Source: Metallyticus violacea
Taxonomy: Eukaryota; Arthropoda; Insecta; Mantodea; Metallyticidae
NCBI GenBank assembly: GCA_030762175.1
Contig: CM060833.1
Coordinates: 6,885,001 to 6,949,000, forward strand
Direction of reading: 5' to 3'
Length of the DNA: 64,000 nt
Shown: piece by piece, positions 9,986-21,286 of the stretch
Layout: every line of letters starts with the position of its first letter
Position numbering within the stretch: the first letter of the stretch is position 1
Translations under genes and position numbers: made by a program
The notes under the pieces: model-generated
Databases searched by the model: none
Told to the model about the DNA's origin: nothing
What the model saw: only the letters and a program-made list of their open reading frames with translations

Positions 9986-11690
9986 GGTCGCAAGAGAATT
10001 TATTCTTCCCTATAGCACAATTTTTGAAAATTTGAAAATGTTAAAAATAGGGGAGGCAATCAATTTCAAAGAAAGGCCGCCCATTGCGCTCTAACGGAAG
10101 AGAGCATTAACTGCTTCTGTCATGTGAGAGCGGATCGCCGAATAGCATTAAGAACACTTTCAGAAGTTCTGAAGTTTTGACTGGGTTATACTCACAGTTT
10201 CTGTTATCTTGTTTGTGAACGGTAGGCTCCAAACTTTAACGATCCCGTTAGATGATGTTACAGGAAGATGTGCAGTTTCTGTAAACGATGAATCTGGGGT
10301 ACATCATTTCGATCCTGAGAACAAACGTAAAGCTATTAACGGTGGGTGTTTTAATTATTTATGGAGAGTTTAATTTGGGTATATTTTTGACTAATTAATT
10401 AGATGATTAAATTATCATCTTGTTGCCTCGGGTCTTGAAGTCTGGGGTTCGGTGTTTTCTATTTCTCTGGTTCCAAAGCAGAGGATAGGAAAATCAGGTT
10501 AATGTGGACTGTTTTAAATGGCGTGATGTCATTAGGGAGGGCTGTAGTTTAATTTTTAATATATTGCACAATCAAAGGTTTTAGGAACATGCAGTGCTTC
10601 TGTCATGTGGTTATAATTCTGGTTTTGGTATTTGTCGTATAGTTGCCCTTAGGCCAAATCTCACCACTGGAAGATTTAAATACACTATTCCTGTAACTTG
10701 AACTTTAACTGCATTCCTTCGTAACAAATTCACGCGTGAGTCGCCTATAATTTTACGTAAAAGTTTCTTATAACACTGGTGACTTCGATGTAAGGGTTTT
10801 ACTATAAGAATAATCTTATATCTTAACCTTAACACTGATTTAATGATTCTTATATTAACTTAATGACGACATATTTCTTTCACTGAACTGTAGTGTTATA
10901 TCTTTCAATTATTGACTGCCTTACTAATATCACTGTGTTATACTGCCCGGTCCTCTATTTGGTGTCGTGATCCCTGTGCTGTCCCGTCACTCTGTCTCTT
11001 TATATTTTCCCTCTCATCGTCAACAATTTGATATAAAATCTATTATGTGAATTCGCTCCGTCCCCGTGAAAATTTATTTCATCAAATATACCAGAAATCG
11101 ACTCAATTCTAATCATCTTTTGGCTATTACATGATTCTTTAATATTTCCTCATTTGTGTAATTTTGGTGGGTGTTTATTGGTTGAAGTTTTTTCCCCCGC
11201 TACTTTTTTTTTTTTTTTCTCCCAATTTTCTAACACTGAAACCCACACGCTAAAGTTTTGCGATAAGGCACGTTTCGGCAATATAAGCGGCATTCCTTTG
11301 AAACTGTCGGAAATGGCTAAAGTTTTGGTTTCTTTTAAGACACACGCGGTGTTTCTTTTGATGATAAGCGCTTTTACTGATAGAACTCATATTTCTCTGT
11401 TTTCAATGTCGAGGCAGTAAAAACATTTGCGGTCCGATGTCGGCAACCCTTTATGGATGATTGGCAATGAGAGGAAGGGGTCGTCCCTCTTTTACAAAAG
11501 AGCAGAACCTTTAGAGGCAGATCGTATTGTCATCAAAAGGTCAGCATGTCCGTACCTTCCACAGAAACATAACAAAGACTGTCAATCATAGTATTACAAC
11601 TTGAATGTCACTTGTTTGTCAAAGAGACATATACAATGTGAAGTGTTTATACATCCCCAGCTTTACCGTGACGATCACTACGTCTTCTCC
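9986..11690. other. Unannotated stretch
   Basis: About 1.7 kb with no gene or repeat I can name. It is AT-rich, with a T run at 11205-11218. ORFs are short and unlike known proteins. Confidence 0.4.
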
Positions 11691-11697
11691 CTCCATC

Positions 11698-11922
11698 ATA
11701 TGATTTCATTAGTTGATTGCAGTCACCGCATCCCGCTGATCGCTATATCGCGGCTAACTAGATCGGAGATCGCCACCTCTCTATCCCAATTATCCTCAGG
11801 CTGGGTGGACCCCGTTTCAGAACTTTCTATCTTAGAAAACGTTCTAAGTAGGTACCGGGAATCGAACCCGGGACTCCCGGACAGCAATCAGCAACGTTAA
11901 CCACTAGACCAAGGAGGTGATC
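11698..11922 (-). mobile_element. SINE-C, copy 2
   Basis: This tRNA-headed SINE is on the minus strand and is better preserved than the copy at 749-1024. In its own direction it begins CTCCTTGGTCTAGTGGTTAA, an A-box typical of Glu/Asp/Gly-type tRNAs. A perfect B-box GGGTTCGATTCCC follows (about 11855). The body is then shared with copy 1, including 'ctgaaacggggtccacc' and 'ctagttagccg'. Confidence 0.75.
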
Positions 11923-12060
11923 ATTTATATACACTAGTAATTACAATTAAAATATTGATCATAATGGTAATATTAATACTATTGATTTTATGTTATTCTT
12001 AACCTTAATCATTATTAGAAAAAGAATTTCTGAGATAACAATTCCTGCTTCAAAGCTCTG

Positions 12061-12300
12061 TGTGGAACCTTCCATCCTCACCAATATCAAAGGTGGTTGC
12101 AATATTACAAGAATGAGCTGAAAAATCTACAAGGCCATGTCACGCCTTTCCATTGCAACAACCTGGATGCTGCACCACGATAATGCACGACCGCACATGG
12201 CAAATGTGTTTGAATATCTCATGAAAATCGTACCCCAGTGCATTTTTTCCCCTCCGCCACTGCAACGACACACGAGTGTGAGAGAGCACTGTCGTATTGC
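12061..12300 (+). mobile_element. mariner-type transposase fragment (second-Asp region)
   Basis: The plus-strand translation around 12170-12215 reads MLHHDNARPHMANVFEYLMK, the classical block with the second catalytic Asp of mariner-like transposases. Related but more decayed sequence lies at 62640-62890. There is no terminal repeat, and the fragment stops at a poly(T) run at 12312. Confidence 0.75.
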
Positions 12301-12311
12301 TAGATGACATT

Positions 12312-12340
12312 CTTTTTTTTTTTTTTTTTTTTTTTTTTTC
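12312..12340 (+). repeat. Poly(T) tract
   Basis: An uninterrupted T run separates two mariner fragments that read in opposite directions. Confidence 0.9.
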
Positions 12341-12960
12341 CCCAGTGGAAAGACTATCAATTAACGGTACACTCTTGGCATCCCAGAAAAGCGACGCCCG
12401 GCCGATTTCACACACTTGGCCTTCTTTGGCAGTGGAGAGTCGTGATACTTGCATTGTTTAGACAGTGTTTTGTTTCAGGTGTGCAGTAGTGCGCTCATGT
12501 TTCACCATTGGTCACAAATCAACGCATAAAATCGGCGGGAGTTCTCTGAAAGAGTGTCGCGTCCATAATTTGAAATACTTGTGCCCCTGGAATACCCAGA
12601 GCTTCACCAGTTTCCGACACCTTTGATCGGCGAGCCGCCAGAACCACGTCGCGCATCTAATCGATGATTTCTGATGTCGTGGCGTATTTTTGTCTTCTGC
12701 TGTTTGGAACATCTTTCAAGCTTTCGCGGCCGCATGATCCCCTGGGGAACTGTTGACAATGATGGTGCTGTGTCCCATAGGGTATGAATTTCTGTTACAT
12801 CCTTTACTAAGTACTTAATAACCGCACAGCTGCTACGGTTCTTGCCCAATTCATGTTTTATTGCACACATGTTTCTATGGAAGATGACAAAAACTGTTTC
12901 GGAACTGCTGATGCAATCTGTGGGTGAATCCGAAAGCAAAACTAGAATAAATGTCTGCTA
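12341..12960 (-). mobile_element. mariner transposase relic, N-terminal to central part
   Basis: Minus-strand frames contain remnants of the mariner linker and central region, for example CKYHDSPLPKKAKCVKSAG (12365-12425), which corresponds to the PPKKAK segment after the first catalytic Asp. The same relic family is at 20341-20860, with long shared blocks such as 'gttttgtttcaggtgtg' and 'accacgt.gcgca'. Stops are frequent. A poly(A) run (13022-13048) lies just beyond the 5' side. Confidence 0.65.
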
Positions 12961-13049
12961 TTCAACACTGACTGATTTTGACGAAATGTGGGAAGGAATG
13001 AAAAATTCTCTAAATCGGGGGAAAAAAAAAAAAAAAAAAAAAAAAAAAC

Positions 13050-14157
13050 TAAATGCTTTTGGACCAAGAACCGTAACGATATACGACTCCCAAAGACCTA
13101 AACCAAAGTTTCCTCGATATATCACCACCAGAAAGTCTAAAACAGCCCACGCCAGTGCTTCTAATTCTCACTGGAATCAGAACAGCAAAGAGCGTTAGAT
13201 GTAGAAATACGGAGCACTGAAGAATGCGAAGAAAGGGGCGGTATGAATGGAATTAGGGTGGGAGAAGGAATGCTAAACTTTGCAGTGAATGTTAATGCAC
13301 TACAAAGACAGGGCTTAGAGAAGACTCGGCAATTAAAGCTGCTTGTAAAGAGGGCGGTATAGAAAATGTATGCATAGCAGCGATAAAGGGGGGGGGGGGT
13401 GGAGGTCCAAGAAAGGAAGGCGAGGACTTTAAGAAAATGAAGTGCAAGGAGATTACAAAAACACAATAAAACTTTTTTTTTTTCATTTTTAAAATAACGG
13501 TTACAGTAATAAAAACTACAAAAACGCTGCTAGCGGTTGGTTAGTGTGTCTAACGATTTATTTAAGTGGGTATAGTTTAACAGAGTCGATTTTTAAGTTA
13601 TATTAACTTATAACCGTTTCTTCAGATTATAGGAATTATGCTCGCGGGGTACAAGATCTGGGCTGTAGGGTGGATGCTCTTTGTCCTTCACTGCAGCCTT
13701 CTTCTTACGGTGTCGTGTAGCTTGTGCAGAAGTTAAAAATCGTACTGTACATTTACGACTGTATTACTTTCCTTTTAAGGTGACTTAGCAAAGATTTTGG
13801 GTCAAAAAATCGATTTTTGGCGTTATGCATAATATGCAAGTACATACCATATAAAATAGTTTTTGTTTGTCTGGAGAATTTAAATGTTTTAAATAGCGAT
13901 TTAAATATGGACACCTAGCGTAACTTGCATCTTTTTAACGTTAGGTGCACTTTTTTATAGAGCTATTGAATTCTTTTATGTCTGTGCAACACACGTTTGT
14001 TTATATAGCTGGTGATAGCTTTCAGAGAATTCCGAAGTAGTGTAAGCTTTTAGGGTTATACCAATGGAGCGAATTTTTTATTTTTTGTTTATATTTTTTT
14101 TTTAATCTTCATCGGTCCTACTTATTAGGCACCGAAAATGACAATGAAAAAAAAAAA
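13050..14157. other. Unannotated stretch with a purine-rich segment
   Basis: The segment 13200-13470 is purine-rich on the plus strand, has a G run (13388-13399) and ends near 'aataaaac' and a T run. Its ORFs match nothing I recognise. The rest is AT-rich. A block near 14030 ('agagaattccgaag') recurs at 29772 beside the foldback-type element. Confidence 0.4.
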
Positions 14158-14741
14158 CCATATACACCAAGGGTGCCAAAAATGTATACAAACTTTCAGA
14201 GTAGATATCTATTTAATACATTTCAAAGTTAGATCGAAAAACAACAGTAATGTGTAGTATGATGTTCTGTAAACAGATGTGACTCACATTACGTTATGCC
14301 AGCGTTGCTACAACAAAAAGGAGCCAAGATTATCGTTTGAACAGCGGAAAGCAATTTTGAAGTGTTATTGAAAAACCGAGAATGTTGTTGAAGTTCAAAG
14401 GCAATGGAGACGTGTGTACAGAACAGAACCGCCGTTGGACTTCTACCTATGGGGAACTCTTAAGGATGTTGTATACCGTAGAAAACCAGCTACACTGACA
14501 GCACTTCGGGAAGAAATTGAAACGGCATGTGCTGCAATCGCTGAGGACACTTTCGTAAACGTTGCTTAATCAGTAGTTTAACGTACTTAGAAGTGTATCG
14601 TGGGCATTTTGAGCAACTGTTGTAAGTGTAAAAGTCTAAAATAATTAGTGCTAGTCATTTTCTGTTTGTGTGAATTCAGTTTTGCTATGTTAACACAAGT
14701 TTTTTTGTTTAAAGCTGTATACATTTTTGGCACCGTCTGTG
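14158..14741 (+). mobile_element. IS630/DD41D element, internally deleted copy E2
   Basis: This 584-bp derivative of the family at 3901-5203 retains both terminal repeats: GGGTGCCAAAAATGTATACA at the left and CTGTATACATTTTTGGCACC at the right. The first 240 bp follow E1 up to 'acagaaccgcc' (about 14433). The sequence then jumps directly to 'gttggacttctacctatggg', skipping the helix-turn-helix and most of the catalytic core. The C-terminal part RKPATLTALREEIETACAAI is still readable. It has the structure of a non-autonomous (MITE-like) derivative. Confidence 0.88.
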
Positions 14742-15888
14742 TGTGTGTGCGCCCCCCCCCCCCGTTAACTCTCTAGAGACCTCCATTTTTTATTTTTCTC
14801 AACGAAACTTGGCATATAACTAACAATTAACTAGTTCGTCGAGTTCGTTAAGTGAACGATGGGGAGTGGAAATTAACCTAAAGCGAAAATGTTTTAACTT
14901 TCTTAAAATCGCTCTAGCAGTAGAAATTGTTGTGTGTATTTCTTTAAAATAAATGGATAAAAGTATTTTCTTAAAAACAAAGCAATCGGGCTATTAGGAG
15001 TGGAGAGTATACCTGAAACAGAGTAACGGTTAAAGCAAAATAAAAAAATCACTCTAACGCCAGAATTTAAATGTTTCTAAAAAGAAATGCCGTATATGCC
15101 ATTAAAATAAAATAAGCAAAATAGTCCCTGAAATTAAGTAAAATGGGACTATTAGGAAAACCAAATTTAAAAATTAATCTAGCGGCACCACTATTTACTT
15201 TTCTGCAGCGAAACTCGGTATATACAATTTAAATTATATTAAAAAAAAAATAGTTCTTGAAAATCAGGGAAATCGGCTCATTGGGAATGGGGGTTTACTT
15301 GAAACTAAAAATTTAAAAATCTCTCTAATGGCACCAATATTTTCTTCACCATAAAATTCTGATTATACCATTTAATAAACCCAAGAAAAATCGTTTCCCA
15401 AAATTAGGGGAGTTGGACATTTAGGAGTAAGGGTATACTTGTAAACCGAAATTTAAAAAGCGTACTCACTGTTTCTCTATATAATTTCAAAATAAAAGAA
15501 CGTAATATTCATCACATAAACTGTGTTTATAACATTACATATGTTTTATATTTAACAAAAGTATCGTCGTGAAGATAGCAAATGTGAAATATTAATGTAA
15601 TATGTGTGTGAGAATTATATTTGTATGTAAGAGCGCTCTGTAATAACCTTCAGAAAACGTTTACGTTACGTGTTAATAACATTTAAATTAAATTTCAAAG
15701 CCACTGAAAATCGATGTAACTTTCGATTGTTTTTATTTACTTAGTACATTGCAATTGTTTTTAAATAGTGATATGTTTTTGTTTTATTGAAACATATGAA
15801 CATCATCTTAAATACAGAATGTAACTCGAAACTTTCTGTTATTTCTCTATTTTAGTGAATGTAAAGATGATATCAAGGGCTTAATTTA
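14742..15888 (+). mobile_element. Foldback-type element, copy 1 (one arm plus inner flank)
   Basis: About five degenerate tandem subunits of 125-150 bp occupy 14780-15465. Each carries a version of 'aacgaaactcggtatatacca', 'atcgggctattaggagt' and 'aaaatcgctctagcgg'. A non-repetitive inner segment follows (15466-15888). The whole is the reverse complement of 54700-55855. The outer end 'ccgttaactctctag' abuts the right end of E2. No protein is encoded. Confidence 0.75.
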
Positions 15889-16043
15889 TATCCAACACAG
15901 ATAGGGTGTTTGCAAATTGAATACTCCTCGTGTGAAATGATAAATTAGGAAAGATTATTTAATTTATATCCAACACAGATAGGGTGTTTGCAAATTGAAT
16001 ACTCCTCGTGTGAAATGATAAATTAGGAAAGATTATTTAATTT
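15881..16043 (+). repeat. Exact 78-bp tandem duplication
   Basis: A 78-bp unit starting 'ttaatttatatccaacacag' occurs at 15881-15958 and is repeated without a visible mismatch from 15959. A partial third start lies at 16037-16043. The identity implies a recent duplication, or possibly an assembly artefact. Confidence 0.92.
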
Positions 16044-16047
16044 CTTA

Positions 16048-16185
16048 GGAACGAAACGTTTTTGGCCTTAGTTCAGTTTACCTACCCGACATTCATCATT
16101 TATGAGGACAGAGAAAATCCTGGAAAAACGGTGCTGGCGGGAATCGAACCTCACGAGTCCGTGCCTTAACGCCCCGACCTGGTCC
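16048..16185 (-). mobile_element. SINE-A, partial and diverged
   Basis: The segment contains 'catcatttatgaggac', 'gaaaatcctggaaaa', 'gggaatcgaacctcacgagtcc' and 'gccttaacg', which are the SINE-A head and middle in minus orientation. The 3' half is missing and the B-box is merged with the flank by a deletion. Confidence 0.7.
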
Positions 16186-16379
16186 GCGATGTTAGATTGA
16201 AAATACATAATTAATATTTTTATATTAAAAAAACTAGAATTATTACCCTGGCATTGCCAATCTTGCGTTCGGTTAAGCGAAAAATAACCGAGACCTAGTC
16301 GATGTGGAAAATGAAACGTCAATGTGACCGAGCGAGCCAGCGAATGGGCTTCAAAGTCACGATAATTGGTTGCGCTTGC

Positions 16380-16562
16380 CTGATTACCGTCACGACCGAA
16401 GTAGTTGAGGCGCGCGCGGGTAGATGTCGCGGGCATCGGCCGGTTGCGAGAAACTGTCCAACTTAGACAGCGTCATCTTAGAAAGTTGGTAGGTCTGTAA
16501 ACAGTGGTTCACTCACTGTGGATGATGATGCACAGACAGACATGCAGCCTTCAACAGAAAAG
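16380..16562 (+). promoter_or_regulatory. CpG-rich island with a possible short first exon
   Basis: Positions 16380-16450 are unusually rich in CG dinucleotides for this AT-rich window (for example 'gaggcgcgcgcgggtag'). The sequence downstream has an ATG at 16542 followed by seven open codons (MQPSTEK) and a plausible donor, AAAAG then GTCAGT, at 16563. It could be a promoter and first coding exon, perhaps of an alternative transcript of the C1-domain gene. It has no homology that I recognise and no transcript evidence. Confidence 0.25.
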
Positions 16563-17220
16563 GTCAGTGCCAAACATAATTATTGTTTTCTTTAGGTCTG
16601 TCACTTATAAAATTGTTGTGAAATCATTAAGGTGATATAATGTTCGCTTTTGTTTATGTACGGTGAATGAACAGGTGACAAGTTATAAAAAGGGCGTAAG
16701 GCCCCCCCAAAATAAAAATGTCAAAAGACTGCAAACGAATATAGTTTAATATTTAGTTTAATAAAATATTTCGTTCTATTCTTTGTCAAAGTTTGTAAAC
16801 GATAAGAAATGTATACAATACAGAATTTTTATTATAAATGTGACCAGGAAATTTTGCACCGATAACCATATAAACAGGTGGTGATTTAAGCAGTGTTTTA
16901 TTTAGTGACAGATGTCAATTGAAAATATTTTGGACAAATTCATTTAAAAAAATTACTTATATTTTGTTGTCTGTTCACCCCAGTAATATAAAACTATGCA
17001 TTTTCTTAAAATAATCTAAACGAAATTTAACTGTGAAAGAAAAATTATAATATTTTAGGCTCTTAGCAATATTTTTGCTTATTCTTTCGTAATATTGCAA
17101 ACTTTAAAAGTTTTAAAAATTATATACAGGCTTGCAAACGCTTCTTCGAACTTTAAAGCAGGAAAATACGTTAAACTAGGGATATGGTACTTATAAAACA
17201 TTAGGATTACGTCTAGCACA
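16563..17220. other. Unannotated AT-rich stretch
   Basis: No gene or repeat is recognised. If the donor at 16563 is real, this would be intron. Confidence 0.4.
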
Positions 17221-17470
17221 GTCGGTCATGGTGGTGTAGTGGTAACCATACTTGCCTTCTAAACCCAAGATCGCGGATTCAAACCCGGCCAGAATCGATG
17301 GATTTTTTCGAGCGTAAAAATCCAAAGTATGGCTTCCTTCGGAAGGGAAGTAAAGCCGTGGGTCCCGTGTCGTACATTTACGGCACGAAAAAGAACCTCA
17401 AGCCTGAAAGAAGAGGCCTCTGAGCAAAATTTGTCGTCCGTTTCACGCCCTAATTAAAATGGGACGATGG
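17221..17470 (+). mobile_element. SINE-B
   Basis: The head reads GTCGGTCATGGTGGTGTAGT followed by GGTAACC (A-box) and GATTCAAACCCGG (B-box, about 17277). The family core and 'gagcaaaatttgtcg' follow. The 3' hairpin is damaged: 'gggacgatggggg' replaces 'gggacgctgatga', and the AGCGTCC arm is lost. Confidence 0.88.
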
Positions 17471-17960
17471 GGGTTGTGAAAGGGGTGCGGGGGGGTCCAT
17501 TATTCTCTTGTTCAACACAATGTTAAGGAATATTTTGAATGTCTTGCGAAATTGCATATTTCATTTGCTGCAGGGATGTAATAAACATGTAAAACATGTT
17601 TTAAGACAACCCCGTAATGAAAAGTCAACCGTGTTGAGACCTGGAGGTTGCAAAGTGCCTAGGGGTGTTTTCTTCGAAAGTTGCTAGTTTCTATTGTTCC
17701 CAAAAATCACATCTTATAATTTTGTATAACCATTGATAACTGCGTTTTATGTGTAAAAAATAGAAAAATACAGAAATGTCTGTAGGGGACTTCTATCGTT
17801 TGTATTTGAAATCATCTGTAGGGAACTCGGCTTGCAGATGTCACTGTTGGAGAGCAGTAGTGCCATTATGTGCATACACCACCTGAAACGTCATATCTCG
17901 CCACATGCGTTCCCATCCAGTTGTAATGTATAACAAGGTTCAATGCACAAGGAAACATAT
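17471..17960. other. Unannotated stretch
   Basis: No gene or repeat is recognised apart from a short G run at 17490-17496. Confidence 0.4.
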
Positions 17961-18222
17961 CGCCACGGATCGCCCAGGTCGTTAAGGCGCGGACTCGTTA
18001 GCGGGAGGTCTGAGGTTCGATTCCCACCAGGACCGTCCTCCCTGATTGAGGTTTTTGTAGGTTTTCCTCAGTCCTCATAAATGGCAAATGCCTGGGAGAT
18101 ACCCTAGGGCTGGAACGTTTCCTTTCTTAAAAAAATCATTACCCAATATATCATTTCATCTCATGTATCATCAGTGTCCACCGTCTGTGGTGCCTCTGTA
18201 GCAAAAACGGACGTTAAAAAAA
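17961..18222 (+). mobile_element. SINE-A, full-length
   Basis: The A-box side is 'gcccaggtcgttaaggcg' and the B-box is GGTTCGATTCCC (18013-18024). The body is typical, and the 3' end 'catcagtgtccaccgtctgtggtgcc' plus 'acgttaaaaaaaa' is present. It is 250 bp upstream of another SINE-A in the same direction. Confidence 0.88.
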
Positions 18223-18239
18223 ACTCAATATACTCACCC

Positions 18240-18955
18240 ACCAATCTCAATATACCGTTGTCATTTTCCTGGTTACTTCATTATTGCGTCACGAAACCAT
18301 TGTTTGAGAGTATTACGACACCACTCGTGGAACTGCCTGAGTTTCCACGTTGCCGAATATTTTACTTAATAGCAAGTCCTTCATTTTGTCGAATAAGATG
18401 TAATTTGGAGGAATGAAATCCGGTGAATATGGTGGGTGCGGTAAAACAATAAACCATAGCGCTGCCCACCGCCACAGGCGGCCGGGGTCATTAATACGCG
18501 GACTCATGAGCGGAAGGTCTGGCGCTCGAATCCCGCCAGAGCCGTCCTCCCTGACTCAGGGTTTTTCCAGGTTTTCCTCAGTCCTTATAAATGGCAAATA
18601 CCATGGAGGTACCCTAAACGTTTTCTTCCTTCAAAAATCCTTTCCCAATATATCAGTTTCATCTCATGTATCATCAGTGTCACCGCTTGTGCCTCAGCAG
18701 TAAAGACGGGCGTTAAACACTATTAAAAAAATAGCGATGCCAACTTTGCGGTCGCAATGTTGCTAATGTGAGTTGCCTGTTAGAGAACCCTCCAGTCTAT
18801 CACTTCCCCCTGAATCCGTGTCTAAGTCGCTCTTTGAGGCAGCCGGTATGCCTGAAGCGTCCTAAAAGTCGGTGATCTTGGGCCGGGAATTCCCTGGATG
18901 TTTCCATTGCATAGAGTGGATTTTCTTCTCCGGTGTGCGGAATTATATCACGCCA
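18240..18955 (-). mobile_element. mariner-type transposase relic split by a SINE-A
   Basis: Minus-strand 18313-18470 encodes VLPHPPYSPDFIPPNYILFD, the region of the third catalytic residue. Asn stands where Asp is expected, so the triad is broken. The matching upstream part continues on the far side of the SINE at 18471-18731: frames in 18733-18955 read EGSLTGNSH and a SMQWKHPGN-like stretch, corresponding to the segment between the first and second Asp. A SINE-B cuts it again at 18957. Confidence 0.72.
18471..18731 (+). mobile_element. SINE-A inserted in a mariner relic
   Basis: This is a complete but diverged SINE-A: head 'gccggggtcattaatacgcgg', B-box-like 'gcgctcgaatccc', 3' part 'catcagtgtcaccgcttgtgcc', 'cgggcgttaaacactatt' and an A tail. 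It splits the reading of the minus-strand mariner relic around it, so it is younger than that element. Confidence 0.85.
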
Positions 18956-18956
18956 G

Positions 18957-19105
18957 TCCTGGTGAGCTAGTGGTACTTGCCTCGTAAGAATGTGCTAGTA
19001 AAAGAACCTCAAGCCTGAAAGAAGAGGTCTCTGAGCAAAATTCATCGACCGTTTCACGCCCTGAATTGAAGGGGACGCTGATGACCTGAGATGTTATTCG
19101 TCACC
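18957..19105 (+). mobile_element. SINE-B, internally deleted
   Basis: The head 'cagtcctggtgagctagtgg' jumps to 'aaaagaacctcaagcctgaaagaagagg', so the B-box and core are lost. The 3' part 'gggacgctgatgacctgagatgtt' is kept but the closing arm of the hairpin is missing. Confidence 0.8.
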
Positions 19106-19766
19106 AGTCACCAGCTTCTCCAAAAAATCCCAATCTTCATTATACATTTCCAGTAACTAGCGACAGAATTCAACAGTTTGGTTCTTCTGTTCCTTGTGTC
19201 AAGTCCCAAGGAACCGAATATGCTCACACCTTTTTCGTATTCAAATCGTCATGAATAATGAATGGTTTGCACGTTGCGCGGTCGAGGTCCGTCTGATATT
19301 CCAGTTCATCAAGGATTAAGCAAAATTAATTCGACACAGCCTCAAAGTTCCTGGGAGACTGCAGGGCTTACAAATATAATCGCCCTACGAATCGGCCGAC
19401 TGCTGTTATTGTAACATAAGACACAATACATTTCTTTCATTAGCAGGTATTTAATCACCGCTGTTTACTGAACACTCTCCGTTCTTCTAGTGCATCAGCA
19501 CGTCTTGTCAATTAAACAGGTGCTATGACGTAATGCAGTCATACTACACGCTCGGCGTCGATCAAAGTAGATCAGAAATGCAGCATTGGGATCAACCCAC
19601 TTCTTAATCCGATGTCATGGATACAGCTGATGCGATTCTTTTTGTTTCGGGTTCTCATGACAACGGATTCAAGAGCTATGTTGCCAAAGAAAAACATTTG
19701 AAGAGAGAATTGAAGTAAAAAAAACAAAGCTAGGTAGGGCAACTACAAGTATTAATTTGGCTCAAG
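19106..19766. other. Unannotated stretch, possibly more of the mariner relic
   Basis: Minus-strand frames between 19190 and 19340 hold short transposase-like pieces, but nothing certain. The rest is unrecognised. A block near 19430-19690 ('cagctgatg.gattctttttgttt', 'tgccaaagaaaaacatttga') also occurs at 63150-63362, so it belongs to an unclassified dispersed repeat. Confidence 0.4.
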
Positions 19767-19882
19767 TTGGTCCTGTGGTATAGTGGTAACCATTAAAATT
19801 TATCGACCGTTTCACGGCCGTATTGAATGAGACGCTGATGACCTGAGATGTTGAAGAGCGTCCGTAAATAAACCAAATCAAC
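19767..19882 (+). mobile_element. SINE-B, short internally deleted copy
   Basis: The head 'gttggtcctgtggtatagtg' with 'gtaaccat' is fused directly to 'aaaatttatcgaccgtttcacgg', deleting about 170 bp. The 3' hairpin GACGCT...AGCGTC and GTAAATAAA are intact. Confidence 0.85.
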
Positions 19883-20340
19883 AATTAATTGCTCCGCAAC
19901 TAGACTGTGGTTTCAAAATATATCAAAAGGTCATTGATGAGTTTGTAGCACAAACACCAGGGTTTTTTTTAATGCATTATTGGTAAACACCCGTAGTCAT
20001 CCATTGCAATTAAATAAAAAATGAGCAAAAGTTTGCATAACTTATAAATTATCAGGAGAAGATTTGAGCTTGTCGGAAGCTATCAACCCCAAAATAAGTA
20101 AATTAATATGCAGTAATTTCCTCAGCAATATGGGAAGAATGGTGATAACGTCTCTGTTGTTATCAACACAAGAAATGCACTAGAAAGAAACACGCCTCGA
20201 ATTTTCTCAGTTTAGAAGCTCTGTCTTGGATGCAAGATGATTTTCCTCGTTTATAAATCCGGTATTTTCTCTTTGATAGTTCCAGGTTAGTATAATTAGT
20301 TCCAATGGGAAGGTAATTAATTAGCAATACACCCTTGACA
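19883..20340. other. Unannotated stretch
   Basis: AT-rich sequence with no gene or repeat recognised. Confidence 0.4.
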
Positions 20341-20860
20341 TAATCTTCCCACTTGGCCTTCTTTGACAATAGAGAATCGTGATGCTTCCATTGTTTAGAC
20401 TACGTTTTGTTTCAGGTGTGTATATTGCACCCTTGTTTCATCATTGTCACAAATCAACGCTGAAGTCGGCGGGATCTGTCTGAAAATTGGCCAAAATTCT
20501 CTGAAAATTTTGTACTCAGATTCGCTTTTGATTCAGCAACCACAGCACCCATCTTGCAGATAATTTTTGGACACCTCTAATCGGCGATCATCCAGAACCA
20601 CGTGGGGCACCTTATGGATAATTTCTGATATGGTGACGGATTTTGTAGGTCATCTCCCGAACTTTTATGACCGTGTTTAAACATTGTAGTCAACTTGTAA
20701 ACGATTGAACATGACAATGCAGAATTCCACTAGAGTGTTTGTCATATATGTAAGAATTTCTGTTACATTCATGTCCTTTACCAAGTAATCATATTCGATA
20801 TTTCCAAACGTTTTCCATGTACACAAAACTGCTGCTGCAATCTGCGGGTCATTTCGAAAA
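20341..20860 (-). mobile_element. mariner transposase relic, same family as 12341-12960
   Basis: Minus-strand frames contain VQKLSARWVLWLL followed by FQTDPADF, then YTPETKRSLNNGSIT and CQRRPSGK. These correspond in order to the mariner linker, the segment before the first Asp and the segment after it. The DET block itself is destroyed. Shared nucleotide blocks with 12341-12960 confirm the family. Confidence 0.7.
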
Positions 20861-21060
20861 CGTTTCTAATTATCCTAGTATAGCATACGGAGAAACAAAA
20901 GCTTTCTTTCGCGTAAACCTATACCTTTAATATTGTTGTTGGTTATCACGGAAGGAGTTAAAATACACCCCTAGGTTCGGTTATGTGGACAACTGTATGT
21001 GTTTTACTTTTGGTCTTCCAGAATTCTTCGTATTAATAACAGAATCAGTTTCTTTAAAAC

Positions 21061-21286
21061 CGCCACAGTGGCCGAGGTCGTTAAGGCGTGGAATCGTAAG
21101 CGGAAGGTCTGGGGTTCGAATCCCACCAGGATCATCCTCCCTGACAGGTTTTTTCCAGGTTTTCCTCAGTCCTTTTCCTTCCTTTAAAATTTTTTCCCAA
21201 TGTATCATTTCATCTCATGAATCATCAGTGTTCACCACCTCTGGTGCCACAGTAGCAAAAACGGGCGTTAAACACTTTTTTTTAAC
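21061..21286 (+). mobile_element. SINE-A
   Basis: A good head: CGCCACAGTGGCCGAGGTCG then TTAAGGCG (A-box), with GGTTCGAATCCC (21112-21123) as B-box. A deletion removes the 'ggcaaatgcc' segment. The 3' end with 'caccacctctggtgcc' and 'cgggcgttaaacac' is present. Confidence 0.88.

Noticed and set aside
17990..18030. Functional tRNA-Leu/Ser gene in SINE heads
   Set aside because: The A- and B-boxes are present but the anticodon arm and 3' acceptor strand are absent, and the sequence continues into a repeated SINE body.
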